From positions 310,001 to 374,000 of the forward strand of contig NZ_RQGQ01000004.1 in the NCBI RefSeq assembly GCF_004770265.1: a DNA stretch of 64,000 bases, in the 5' to 3' direction. The position numbers were made by a program, and so were the translations under genes. A model generated the notes under the pieces. It ran no database searches, was not told where the DNA came from, and saw only the letters and a program-made list of their open reading frames with translations. The stretch's first letter is position 1. Every line of letters begins with the position of its first letter. Positions 1 through 8,052 of the stretch are shown here, in pieces. This DNA is from Leptospira congkakensis. GTDB taxonomy: Bacteria > Spirochaetota > Leptospiria > Leptospirales > Leptospiraceae.

Positions 1-586
1 GTTCCGCAAGTCGTTCCAATTCTCGCTTTTGTTCTTTGGTGAGTTTGCGAAGGGTTGCGAGCTCTTCTTCTAAATTACGAATCCTTTCTTTGAGTTCATC
101 GATTTTGGATTCATAAGTTTCGCGAAGTTTTTGTTCTTTTTGCAAACATTCGCGTTCTTTATCTTCGAGTTTTTTCTTATAAGCATCTAAATCGGCCCGG
201 TCTTTTTCCTCTCGTTTGCGGTTCTCGTCCGCGAGTAATCGTTCCTTGTCGGTTCCCTTTTTTTCAATACTACGAAGGCGCATATCATAATCGCGCATTT
301 TGTCGGAATATTCATTTTGTTCTTTGGCACGGTTTCGTTTTTCAAGTTCCAAATCTTCTGTGAGATTTCGGTTTTGAGTTTGGAGGTCTTTTTTTTCCTC
401 TTCCAAACGATTCAATTCGTTTTGGTGTTGTTTGCGAATGTCCGCAAGTTCCAATTCCAAAGCATATTTTTCTTTGTAGATTTGGTTGTATTCATAAGGG
501 AAATAAATCCAATCCGCAGAAAGAGAGGATACGGATACAAATCCAAACAGGAAAAAAGCCTTCAGTGATGAGAATTTACTTCGCAT
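1..586 (-). CDS. Secreted coiled-coil protein (3' end outside window)
   Basis: The reading frame starts at ATG 586 and runs off the left edge, giving about 195 visible residues. It opens with a short basic N-terminus and a hydrophobic signal peptide (MRSKFSSLKAFFLFGF, then SLSA before the likely cleavage site). From about residue 40 it is an almost uninterrupted heptad-rich coiled coil packed with E, K, R, L and Q. The start lies inside the end of the upstream gene (11-bp overlap), so the two are probably translationally coupled. I do not recognise the family. The export signal and helical body suggest a periplasmic structural or scaffold protein, which is inference. The C-terminal part is not visible, so an OmpA-like or other terminal domain cannot be excluded. 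Confidence 0.75.
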   Translation of the reverse strand, partial: MRSKFSSLKAFFLFGFVSVSSLSADWIYFPYEYNQIYKEKYALELELADIRKQHQNELNRLEEEKKDLQTQNRNLTEDLELEKRNRAKEQNEYSDKMRDYDMRLRSIEKKGTDKERLLADENRKREEKDRADLDAYKKKLEDKERECLQKEQKLRETYESKIDELKERIRNLEEELATLRKLTKEQKRELERLAE

Positions 587-1268
587 CGTCAAAACTATCC
601 TCTAAATTGACTTTTGGCAAACTTGGTGCTTCTGTTTTCACCCTTTCGAAATCGGAAACGCGGCGACGAGCATCTGATTTTTTCTCCGCGTATTGAGTTT
701 CATAAATTTCTTTTTTGATATATTCTGGATCCGCAGGTGTTTTTCCTTGGGATTCTTGGAACTTAACTGCAATTTCAGAGCGAACTAATTCTAGTTCGGC
801 GATGAGTTCCCCCAGGGCGGCTTCTTTCATTTCCAAATAAGCTTTGTCTTCTTTTTCTTTTTGGATCCAAGTTTTATAACGAGTTTCTTCTTTGGCCCTT
901 TCTAACTCATGGGTTTGGCTTTCTTCCAAATATCGTTTGGAAGAGGCAGAATCCTCTTTCAAAACAAAATAGGTTTCTTTGGTACGAGACAAATCTCGTT
1001 GGGAGCCGTGTTTGTTGACTTTTGCCTGAGAGATTTTAATAGCTTGGCCTGTGAGAGCATTTGCCTTTCTCTGCGATGAGACTTCGTTGTTTAATTTGAT
1101 GATTTTGTCTGTGAGAACTCTTGTGGCATTTTTCTGTTCTGAATTCATGACTTCGTCACGAACATAGGCATCCGGAACCTTACTGATTTTAGGTTCGAAG
1201 AGCACACATTGGGAAAAAACTAGGATAAGAAAAAGATTCGTTTTCAAAATTCGAACTCGTGCCGACAT
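576..1268 (-). CDS. Putative coiled-coil lipoprotein
   Basis: The ATG at 1268 gives a basic start (MSARVRILK), a hydrophobic stretch and a lipobox ending VFSQC with Cys21, as expected for a spirochaetal lipoprotein. A GTG seven codons upstream (1289) is possible but would place extra residues before the signal sequence. The mature protein is charged and strongly helical with long coiled-coil segments through about residue 200. It overlaps the start of the next minus-strand gene by 11 bp, and that gene also encodes an exported coiled coil, so the pair may act together. No enzymatic motif is visible and no function is assigned. Confidence 0.75.
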   Translation of the reverse strand: MSARVRILKTNLFLILVFSQCVLFEPKISKVPDAYVRDEVMNSEQKNATRVLTDKIIKLNNEVSSQRKANALTGQAIKISQAKVNKHGSQRDLSRTKETYFVLKEDSASSKRYLEESQTHELERAKEETRYKTWIQKEKEDKAYLEMKEAALGELIAELELVRSEIAVKFQESQGKTPADPEYIKKEIYETQYAEKKSDARRRVSDFERVKTEAPSLPKVNLEDSFDDAK

Positions 1269-1333
1269 AGGATATAGCCTATGCTCCACGTGACATAACC
1301 GTCAATTGTAAATTTCAGGAAATCCGCTGATTT

Positions 1334-2737
1334 ATGGAAGAAGAAAGAAAGAAAGAGTCCGAATTCCGTATCAAAATCGACAGAGAAAGCGATTCCTATG
1401 ATGAGTTTGTCGCTGAGATCAAAAACCTCGTTTCATTAGAGGATTCCAAAAGACTGAAAGAAATGTTGGATGGAGCTCACCCTGCCGACATTGTCACTTT
1501 ATTCCGTGATTTAGAAAGAGAAGAGGAATTATATCTTTTCCGCATCCTTCCCAAAGAAGACCAAGCCTATGCCCTCGTCAAAATGGAAGAGGAGACCTTA
1601 GAGTCTTTTTTAGAGGAACTTTCTGTTGATGAAATTTCAAATACTCTGGATCATATTGAAACGGATGAGACCACTTATCTTCTCTCCTATCTACCAAGCG
1701 CTAAACGTGAGTTAGTTTTAGCAAATTTAAGCAAAACCGATAGTTTTGAAATTCGTTCCCAGCTAGGGTTTCGTGAGTCTTCTGCCGGACGACTGATGTC
1801 CAAAGATTTTGCTACCGTTTCTATTAATGATAATGTCCGAAAAGGAATCATCAATGTTCGCAAAAAAGCCAAAGAAATCGAAGATATTTACCAAGTGTAT
1901 GTAACTGATGAGGCAGGAGTTTTGGAAGGATTCATTCCTTTAAAAGATTTATTTCTCACTCCAATCAATACCAAAGTAGCAAAGATTACCAATTTTTCTG
2001 TCTTCGCATTTCATTACGATGTAGATCAGGAAGAGGTTGCTAATACCTTTAAAAAATATGATTTATTCAGTGCTGCAGTGACAGATGATTTGGGTAGGAT
2101 CATTGGTCGGATCACGGTGGATGATGTTTTAGAAATCGTAGAAGAGGAAGCATCTGAGGATATCCTCCTCATGGCTGGGGTTTCGGAAGATGAAAGGTTG
2201 TCTACTCCCATTTTACAATCTGTGAAACGTCGTATCATATGGCTTAATGTCAATTTACTGACTGCTTTTGTGAGTTCTACTGTGGTTGCTTTTTTTGAAG
2301 ATACCATTTCGCAAATTGTAGTACTTGCGACTCTTATGCCCATTGTTGCGGGACTTGGTGGGAATGCAGGAACACAATCCGTAACGGTCGTTATTCGGAA
2401 TATTGCCACGGGAGACCTTTCTTTTTCCAATTGGTGGGAAGCTGTTCGTAAAGAATTTACTATTGGTGTTTTGAATGGACTTGTACTCGGAACCGTTACT
2501 GGCTGTATGATCTTTTTGGTGAAAGGGAATCTCGTACTTGGATTAGTGGTGGGAACTGCTATGTTTGTGAATATGATTGTGGCTTCATTGACGGGGTCTC
2601 TAGTTCCTATTTTTCTAAAAGCAATGCGAGTGGATCCAGCTATTGCTTCTTCTATCTTTGTCACCGCAACAACCGATGTTTGTGGATTTTTCTTTTTCCT
2701 CGGACTAGCCACAGTGTTTGCAAAATATTTAATTTAG
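1334..2737 (+). CDS. mgtE: Magnesium transporter MgtE
   Basis: MgtE is a homodimeric Mg2+ channel of the inner membrane, gated by cytosolic Mg2+. The order of parts is typical: an MgtE N domain (about 30-135) with repeated acidic helices, two CBS domains (about 145-265), and five transmembrane helices from about 295. The signature GGNAGTQS lies near residues 341-348. Asp448 in the last helix (TTDVCGF) matches the conserved pore aspartate of the family. Length (467 aa) is normal. The nearest AGGA sits about 13 bases before the ATG, so the ribosome site is weak. The gene is divergent from the coiled-coil lipoprotein gene and is followed 62 bp later by a lipoprotein gene on the same strand. Confidence 0.96.
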   Translation: MEEERKKESEFRIKIDRESDSYDEFVAEIKNLVSLEDSKRLKEMLDGAHPADIVTLFRDLEREEELYLFRILPKEDQAYALVKMEEETLESFLEELSVDEISNTLDHIETDETTYLLSYLPSAKRELVLANLSKTDSFEIRSQLGFRESSAGRLMSKDFATVSINDNVRKGIINVRKKAKEIEDIYQVYVTDEAGVLEGFIPLKDLFLTPINTKVAKITNFSVFAFHYDVDQEEVANTFKKYDLFSAAVTDDLGRIIGRITVDDVLEIVEEEASEDILLMAGVSEDERLSTPILQSVKRRIIWLNVNLLTAFVSSTVVAFFEDTISQIVVLATLMPIVAGLGGNAGTQSVTVVIRNIATGDLSFSNWWEAVRKEFTIGVLNGLVLGTVTGCMIFLVKGNLVLGLVVGTAMFVNMIVASLTGSLVPIFLKAMRVDPAIASSIFVTATTDVCGFFFFLGLATVFAKYLI

Positions 2738-2799
2738 GGATTCTCCTTTTCATTTTAAATTCTTGCCACGATGCGAAACTGCCAAAAACTGATGTCGAA

Positions 2800-3435
2800 A
2801 TGAAATTTTTGCATTTGTTTTTATCGGCTGTATCAGTTTCCGTTTTCTTATTTTGCCAGTCTACTTCCCAAACCAAAACAAGTGCCGTTCCTGATGCCGA
2901 GCAGGAAGTCAAACAACAGAAAGACGTACTTCCGCCACCCGGTGGTGAAGGTGAAATCATTTTAAACGAACTGGGTGAGGAAGTGCAAAACCATTCGGGA
3001 GAGTTTCCTTTTTTCCAAAAAAAGAGCGATTTACCAACAGAACTTTTTCGAGTTTATATAGCCTCTGATTCTTATATGGTACGCCAAATTCGTCATACGG
3101 ATAAGATCCGCAGAAAACCAGATCCAGGTGGAGATGAACTTTCTAAGGAAGAAATGAAGAAGTTTGATCTTCTTAGTTTTGTGGATGATGGAATGATCAC
3201 CATTGGACTCAATACAATCACAGGAAAACTGGAATCCATTGCTTTTGATCGCCGTGTTCCAAGGATCAATGATGTGGCAAAGATCATTCAAAATGATGCT
3301 TCCCGTTTCAATTATGAACATTCCTCAAAAGATGGAACACCCATCATCACAAAGTTTTTAATCAGTTATCAAATTCGCCTATATCCGGGTAAAACCAGAG
3401 ACGAAATCAAACAGATGTTACAAAAGAAAAAGTAA
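2800..3435 (+). CDS. Putative lipoprotein of unknown function
   Basis: I place the start at ATG 2800. A longer in-frame frame exists back to 2680 but overlaps the end of mgtE, while 2800 gives a clean lipoprotein signal ending FLFC with Cys19. The mature region begins with a Q/T/K/P-rich linker. It continues into a mixed alpha/beta domain containing a KIRRKPDPGG loop and ends in a basic tail. I recognise no domain. The stop codon is inside the stem of a strong intrinsic terminator, so this gene ends the transcript that may begin with mgtE. Confidence 0.75.
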   Translation: MKFLHLFLSAVSVSVFLFCQSTSQTKTSAVPDAEQEVKQQKDVLPPPGGEGEIILNELGEEVQNHSGEFPFFQKKSDLPTELFRVYIASDSYMVRQIRHTDKIRRKPDPGGDELSKEEMKKFDLLSFVDDGMITIGLNTITGKLESIAFDRRVPRINDVAKIIQNDASRFNYEHSSKDGTPIITKFLISYQIRLYPGKTRDEIKQMLQKKK

Positions 3436-3462
3436 ACCGAAAGTTTTCGGTTTACTTTTTTT
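3427..3462 (+). terminator. Intrinsic terminator, probably bidirectional
   Basis: A perfect 12-bp stem, AAGTAAACCGAA (3430-3441) and TTCGGTTTACTT (3446-3457), closes a 4-base loop and runs into seven T (3456-3462). The lipoprotein stop codon (3433-3435) is in the left arm. Read on the minus strand, the stem is followed by a T-rich run, so it can also end the convergent gene that stops at 3482. Confidence 0.9.
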
Positions 3463-3481
3463 ACTTATTTATCCTTTTCGA

Positions 3482-4453
3482 TTACCACTTAAAGTTTCCC
3501 TGTTTTTCATATTGAAAGGGAATGGTTTCTGCTATCAAAGGAACTTTTAGCCCAGAATTACCCTTTAAATCAAATTGTGCTGATTTGGATTGGATGGTTT
3601 TATACAAGGAAGAACTAATCGAAGTTATGGGAAACTTTGTTGCCACTTTGACTGTCGAAGTTTTTCCGGAATTGATGATTTCTTTTGGGGTTCCGTTTAA
3701 GAACTTTTCCCCACCTAGATTTAAATCATAGTTAAGGTTTGTTAGGTTTAAGTTGGAAGCTGCTTGGTTTGCAAAAACAAAATCAAACTCAGTATTCAAA
3801 TCTAAATTAAGCCCCGAAAGTCCAGCTTTGGCAGCAGAAGTTGCTGTTTGTTTGGATCCACCAAGGAGTCCTTTTAGAAAACCAGTAGCAGTATCCGCCA
3901 AGGCGCCAGTATTGGAAGCACTAAGAATATCAGCTTCTGTAGGCATTAAAATTTTAAAATTTTGAATTTCGACATTGGGAAGGACGGCAGGGATTTCCTT
4001 TTTTTTCACAAAGGGAAAACTAAGAGAATCTTTTCCTAGAAGCTGCCATTGTTTTGGGATGGGAACTTTCATATTTCCTTCGGCACTAACTTCCAACACT
4101 GGTTTGTCTGGAAATTTTTTATAAAGATTGAGTAAATCTGTATATTTCAGTTTCACTTCTAATGGAAGTTGTTTGGTTTTTCTTCCTTCGATGGCACCAA
4201 GGTCTGTTTTGATTTGAGAGAGTTTTAATCCTTCAATTTTTATATCCATATCGAGTAAGGAACTTGGAATCGAAACTGGGTAAGGATTTTCCACTGAGGT
4301 GACTACGTTTAAAGTAATGTCTGTAAAGGTGATACTTTTGATTGATAGAGAATCAAATTCAAAAGCAGGCAATGGAATTTTATCCTGGATCACACCAAGA
4401 ACAGAACATTGAAGGCTTAAGAGAGAAAGGATGAGTGGGAAAACCAATTTCAT
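3482..4453 (-). CDS. LEA14/WHy-like lipoprotein
   Basis: The signal sequence ends in a lipobox (LSLQC, Cys16). The mature protein appears to hold two copies of an LEA type 2 (water stress and hypersensitive response) beta-sandwich. Typical signatures are ITLNVVTSVENPYPVSIP near residue 50 and a second NLTNLNYDLNLGGEKFLNGT stretch near 240. Between them is a linker rich in A, S, T and G. These domains are usually found in lipid-anchored or periplasmic proteins of unclear function, often linked to desiccation or envelope stress. The gene is convergent with the lipoprotein gene at 2800-3435 and shares its terminator. The family assignment comes from pattern recognition of the repeated NPYP-type motif. 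Confidence 0.75.
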   Translation of the reverse strand: MKLVFPLILSLLSLQCSVLGVIQDKIPLPAFEFDSLSIKSITFTDITLNVVTSVENPYPVSIPSSLLDMDIKIEGLKLSQIKTDLGAIEGRKTKQLPLEVKLKYTDLLNLYKKFPDKPVLEVSAEGNMKVPIPKQWQLLGKDSLSFPFVKKKEIPAVLPNVEIQNFKILMPTEADILSASNTGALADTATGFLKGLLGGSKQTATSAAKAGLSGLNLDLNTEFDFVFANQAASNLNLTNLNYDLNLGGEKFLNGTPKEIINSGKTSTVKVATKFPITSISSSLYKTIQSKSAQFDLKGNSGLKVPLIAETIPFQYEKQGNFKW

Positions 4454-4484
4454 CCCAGAAATCTCTCCTGGAATGATTGCTTTG

Positions 4485-5255
4485 TCAAGTGAATTGGATT
4501 TTCATCACTACGGGAGCGTGGTCTGAAAGCACAGGTTCTTTCGCAATAGACACCGATTCAATTTTGTATTTAGGAGATTTTGTAATGAAAAAGTAATCAA
4601 TCCTCCAACCCTTATTATTTTTCCGAGCTTGGAAGCGATAGGTCCACCACGAATAGTCATCTTTGGTTTCAGGTTGTACGACTCTGTAACAATCTAAAAA
4701 TCCAGAATCCAATAACTTGGAAACCCAAGCTCTTTCCTCAGGAAGGAAACCTGAACTCTTTTGGTTTCCTTTGGGATTGTGGATGTCTAAATCCGTATGG
4801 GCAATGTTGACATCCCCACAGACAATCAGCGGTTTTTTCTTCTTGGTATAAGGCAAAGCTTGTTCAAAAAAGGAATCTAAAAATTGATATTTTACCTTTT
4901 GTCTTTCTTCGCCGCTGGTTCCAGAGGGAAAATAGAGATTCCATAGAAAAAAGTCAGGATATTCCGCAAGCAAAGACCTTCCTTCGCTCAAATAGATTCC
5001 ATCTCCAAATCCTACAGCCACAGATTTTGGTTTGGGTTTTGTAAGGATAGCAGTTCCGCTATAACCCGGTTTGTCAGCAATACAAGTATGAACACTATAT
5101 CCTAAATTTCTAAATTCTTCTCTGTCAATTTCAGCAATCGGGGCCTTCGTTTCTTGGAAACAAATAATGTCAGGATTTTCGTGACGTATAAATTCGAGTA
5201 AACCTTTGCTCAAACTGGAGCGAATTCCGTTGCAATTTAACGTAATGATTTTCAT
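4485..5255 (-). CDS. xthA: Exodeoxyribonuclease III (AP endonuclease)
   Basis: This is a Mg2+-dependent AP endonuclease / 3'-5' exonuclease for base-excision repair in the cytoplasm. Family motifs are present in order: LNCNGIRS (Asn7), ICFQETKA (Glu35, metal ligand), GDVNIAHTDLDIHNPK (catalytic Asp/Asn), WRIDYFF, and the final SDHAPV (Asp245/His246). Its 256 aa is the normal length. It begins 50 bp from the divergent adenylate cyclase gene. Confidence 0.95.
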   Translation of the reverse strand: MKIITLNCNGIRSSLSKGLLEFIRHENPDIICFQETKAPIAEIDREEFRNLGYSVHTCIADKPGYSGTAILTKPKPKSVAVGFGDGIYLSEGRSLLAEYPDFFLWNLYFPSGTSGEERQKVKYQFLDSFFEQALPYTKKKKPLIVCGDVNIAHTDLDIHNPKGNQKSSGFLPEERAWVSKLLDSGFLDCYRVVQPETKDDYSWWTYRFQARKNNKGWRIDYFFITKSPKYKIESVSIAKEPVLSDHAPVVMKIQFT

Positions 5256-5305
5256 CTAGAATTGAGATCGATTGTATGGTGAAATAAGTCGATACTAAAA
5301 CTGGC

Positions 5306-8047
5306 ATGATAGAAATTTCCGCAGAAATTCCGTTCCTCCGAACGTCCAAACTCAGCTTTCTACTCTGGGATGAATCTCCTGGTAGTTTAGAAACATGGGA
5401 TTGGAACGAGGGGATTACTATATTCTTTCAAACTCGGCGTGCCGGCGAACTGGAATTCCGATTTGGACCTCCGCTTTGGGGGATTCCCGCTGATACCAAT
5501 CGTATTGAGTTTCCTTTTGTCTCCATCCATAATATTCCCACAAACAAATATTTGGCTTCCGAATTATCAAAGTTAGGGGAAGGTAAAACGATTTATGTTT
5601 TGATCCCTAGAGGATTAGAATTAGAAGCTCGTTCTGTTTTTGCTCGTTTGGAATACCTTTGGGATGATAAAATTTCACCCGATCGAATCACTCATAAATT
5701 TGGACTTACCGGAAAAACAAGTTCTGTTCCAGAAGTCACCGTAGTAAAATTAAATGGCAAAAAAAATGTCACCACACATCCACCTTTAGAGATTGTTGGA
5801 AAGTTTGGTAAAAAAAGAGAAAGTGTTCTCGTATCTGCCAATGGCCTTGGATATGATTCTATTGATGAAACTTCTGATCAAAGTTATGTAGAGAGAGAAG
5901 AAATATCTCCAGAGGATGAATCACCGAACCATCCCTATGACCTAATTGAATCTTCTTTTTCAGAAGAAGAAACTAAGGGGGACGAACCTCCTAAAACAGA
6001 AACGCTCGCAGAAACAGAAAAAGAAGAATCCAAAGAACTTCCCGAAGAGGTTGTGTTAGACGGATCCTCCAATACCAAGTTTTCTCTCCAATTAAAAATG
6101 ATGGGAGTCATTAGTTTTCTTTTTGCTCTGTCGGTTGGTGTGATTATCTTTTTTGCTTCCTTTTATTTTAAAAGATCCATTGAACTTCAGTTACGTGCAA
6201 ATAATATCCGAATTGCAGAAATCATTGGCTCCAAAGTTAAATCTGATATTTTAGGGGTTGTGGAAAAGGGTAGGCAAATTGCCATCACTCTTACAACCCA
6301 AGGTCTTCCTGAATCCGAAAGAAGATTACTCATCAAAACTTTTTTTCAAAATGACCAAGAGTTTATCTACTTAGGGATTTTTGAACGGAAAGAAAATACC
6401 CTCACTATGAAACGAGAGGTGTTTAACGAAGAGGAACTTAAAAAAAGTTCTGTTACTGAAGAAGATTTCCATAATGTTGTCAACCGCAACCGAGATGCCC
6501 TTGCCGAAGCGTTTAATGGACAAGCCGTACTTTTAAATTCAAGTCCAGGTTTCCAAGAACCATCTTTTGCCATCGCCATTCCTACGGCCGAAAACGGTGA
6601 ACTGGACAATGCACTTGTGATGATTGTTAAGTTAAACAAAATCATCGGCGCATTTTCGAAAAAAGGAATTGAGACAACCTTTATGGTGAATGGAAATGGG
6701 ATCGCCCTGGCTCACCCGAAAGAGGACTTAATCCTTGCAGCTACTGATCTCGCTTCTATGCCCATCGTGAAATCGATGTTAACCAATGCTTCCAATACGG
6801 GACAGATGAGTTATTTGGACGAAGAACTTGGTGGATCTTACCTAGGATCTTTTCAAAAGATTGGATTTGCTGATGCAGGAGTTGTTACCATTGTATCAGA
6901 AGAAAAGGCATTTGCAGATGTTTATAAAAGTCAAAAGACAAATCTTTATATAGCTGGGATTGGACTTTGTTCTGCCCTGATCTTTGTATTTTTCTTTTCA
7001 AAAACTATTACAAAACCAGTGTTACAACTTCTATCAGCCACTTTAGAAATTGCAAAGGGTAATTTTAAAATTGGAATCAAACCTACAACACAAGATGAGG
7101 TTGGCCTTCTCACCAAATACTTCATTGATATGGGACAAGGTTTGGAAGAAAGAGAAAAGGTAAAAAACATTCTGGGTAGTATGATTGATCCTGTTGTGGT
7201 GCAAGAAGCAATGGTTGATCTTGCAGCATTAAAACGAGGATCGGAAACTCATATCACTGCCTTCTTTTCTGACGTAGCCAGTTTTTCTACCATTTCTGAA
7301 CAGTTAAAGTCCGCCGATCTTGCTGCTTTGTTAAATGAATACCTATCTGCAATGACCATCCTTCTGAAAAAACATGATGGAGTTTTGGATAAATACATTG
7401 GTGATGCCATTGTTGGAATTTTTAACGCACCCGTGCCAGTATCTGATCATGAATTGAAAGCAGCTCGTGCCAGTGTAGATATGGTGATGAAATTAGCCGA
7501 ACTACGCGAGTATTGGACAACCAATAATCTTTATTCGAAAGAAGCACAAATGATGGATGCTCGGATCGGATTAAATTCAGGACCAGCTAAGGTTGGTTTT
7601 ATGGGAACAGATGCCCTTGCTTCTTATACTATGATGGGAGATACAGTAAACCTTGCTGCCCGATTGGAAGCCGCAGGTAAAGACTATGGGGTAAACATTC
7701 TCATCACAGATCCTATTCGTGATTCCATCCAAGAAGAAATGGTCACTCGGTATTTGGATCTTGTTCGTGTGAAAGGTAAAAATGAACCAGTTAAAATTCA
7801 CGAATTGATTGGTTATCGTTCCTTACTCACACCCAACCAACTAGAAGCGGCAGAAATTTACGAATCCGGATTTAATGCTTATTTGAATCGGGATTGGGAT
7901 AAAGCGATCCAACTTTTTATCAATTCAGAAAAAGCTAAAGGCCAAAAAGATAAATCCAGTCGCATGTTAATAGAACGTTGCGAAGAATACCGACTAAACC
8001 CTCCTGATTCTAGTTGGGATGGTGTGTTTACGAGGACACATAAATAA
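5306..8047 (+). CDS. Membrane class III adenylate cyclase with sensor domain
   Basis: The 913-aa protein has an unusual N-terminal cytoplasmic region of about 265 residues: a beta-rich domain, then a very acidic E/P/S linker. TM1 follows (about 267-288), then a periplasmic sensor of about 260 residues resembling dCache, TM2 (about 547-568), a HAMP linker and a class III nucleotide cyclase domain (about 650-840). Metal ligands Asp656 (FFSDVASFS) and Asp700 (KYIGDAI) are present. Lys696 and Thr775 (YTMMGDTVNLAARLE) fit adenine rather than guanine specificity, so the product is predicted to be cAMP. A TPR-like tail closes the protein. It is followed 5 bp later by a FecR-domain gene, so they form one operon. 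The ligand of the sensor and the role of the N-terminal domain are unknown. Confidence 0.92.
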   Translation: MIEISAEIPFLRTSKLSFLLWDESPGSLETWDWNEGITIFFQTRRAGELEFRFGPPLWGIPADTNRIEFPFVSIHNIPTNKYLASELSKLGEGKTIYVLIPRGLELEARSVFARLEYLWDDKISPDRITHKFGLTGKTSSVPEVTVVKLNGKKNVTTHPPLEIVGKFGKKRESVLVSANGLGYDSIDETSDQSYVEREEISPEDESPNHPYDLIESSFSEEETKGDEPPKTETLAETEKEESKELPEEVVLDGSSNTKFSLQLKMMGVISFLFALSVGVIIFFASFYFKRSIELQLRANNIRIAEIIGSKVKSDILGVVEKGRQIAITLTTQGLPESERRLLIKTFFQNDQEFIYLGIFERKENTLTMKREVFNEEELKKSSVTEEDFHNVVNRNRDALAEAFNGQAVLLNSSPGFQEPSFAIAIPTAENGELDNALVMIVKLNKIIGAFSKKGIETTFMVNGNGIALAHPKEDLILAATDLASMPIVKSMLTNASNTGQMSYLDEELGGSYLGSFQKIGFADAGVVTIVSEEKAFADVYKSQKTNLYIAGIGLCSALIFVFFFSKTITKPVLQLLSATLEIAKGNFKIGIKPTTQDEVGLLTKYFIDMGQGLEEREKVKNILGSMIDPVVVQEAMVDLAALKRGSETHITAFFSDVASFSTISEQLKSADLAALLNEYLSAMTILLKKHDGVLDKYIGDAIVGIFNAPVPVSDHELKAARASVDMVMKLAELREYWTTNNLYSKEAQMMDARIGLNSGPAKVGFMGTDALASYTMMGDTVNLAARLEAAGKDYGVNILITDPIRDSIQEEMVTRYLDLVRVKGKNEPVKIHELIGYRSLLTPNQLEAAEIYESGFNAYLNRDWDKAIQLFINSEKAKGQKDKSSRMLIERCEEYRLNPPDSSWDGVFTRTHK

Positions 8048-8052
8048 ATTTT

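Noticed and set aside
2026..2712. Long minus-strand open frame (228 aa) inside mgtE
   Set aside because: It is the antisense reading of a clear MgtE gene and has no domain-like sequence or signal.
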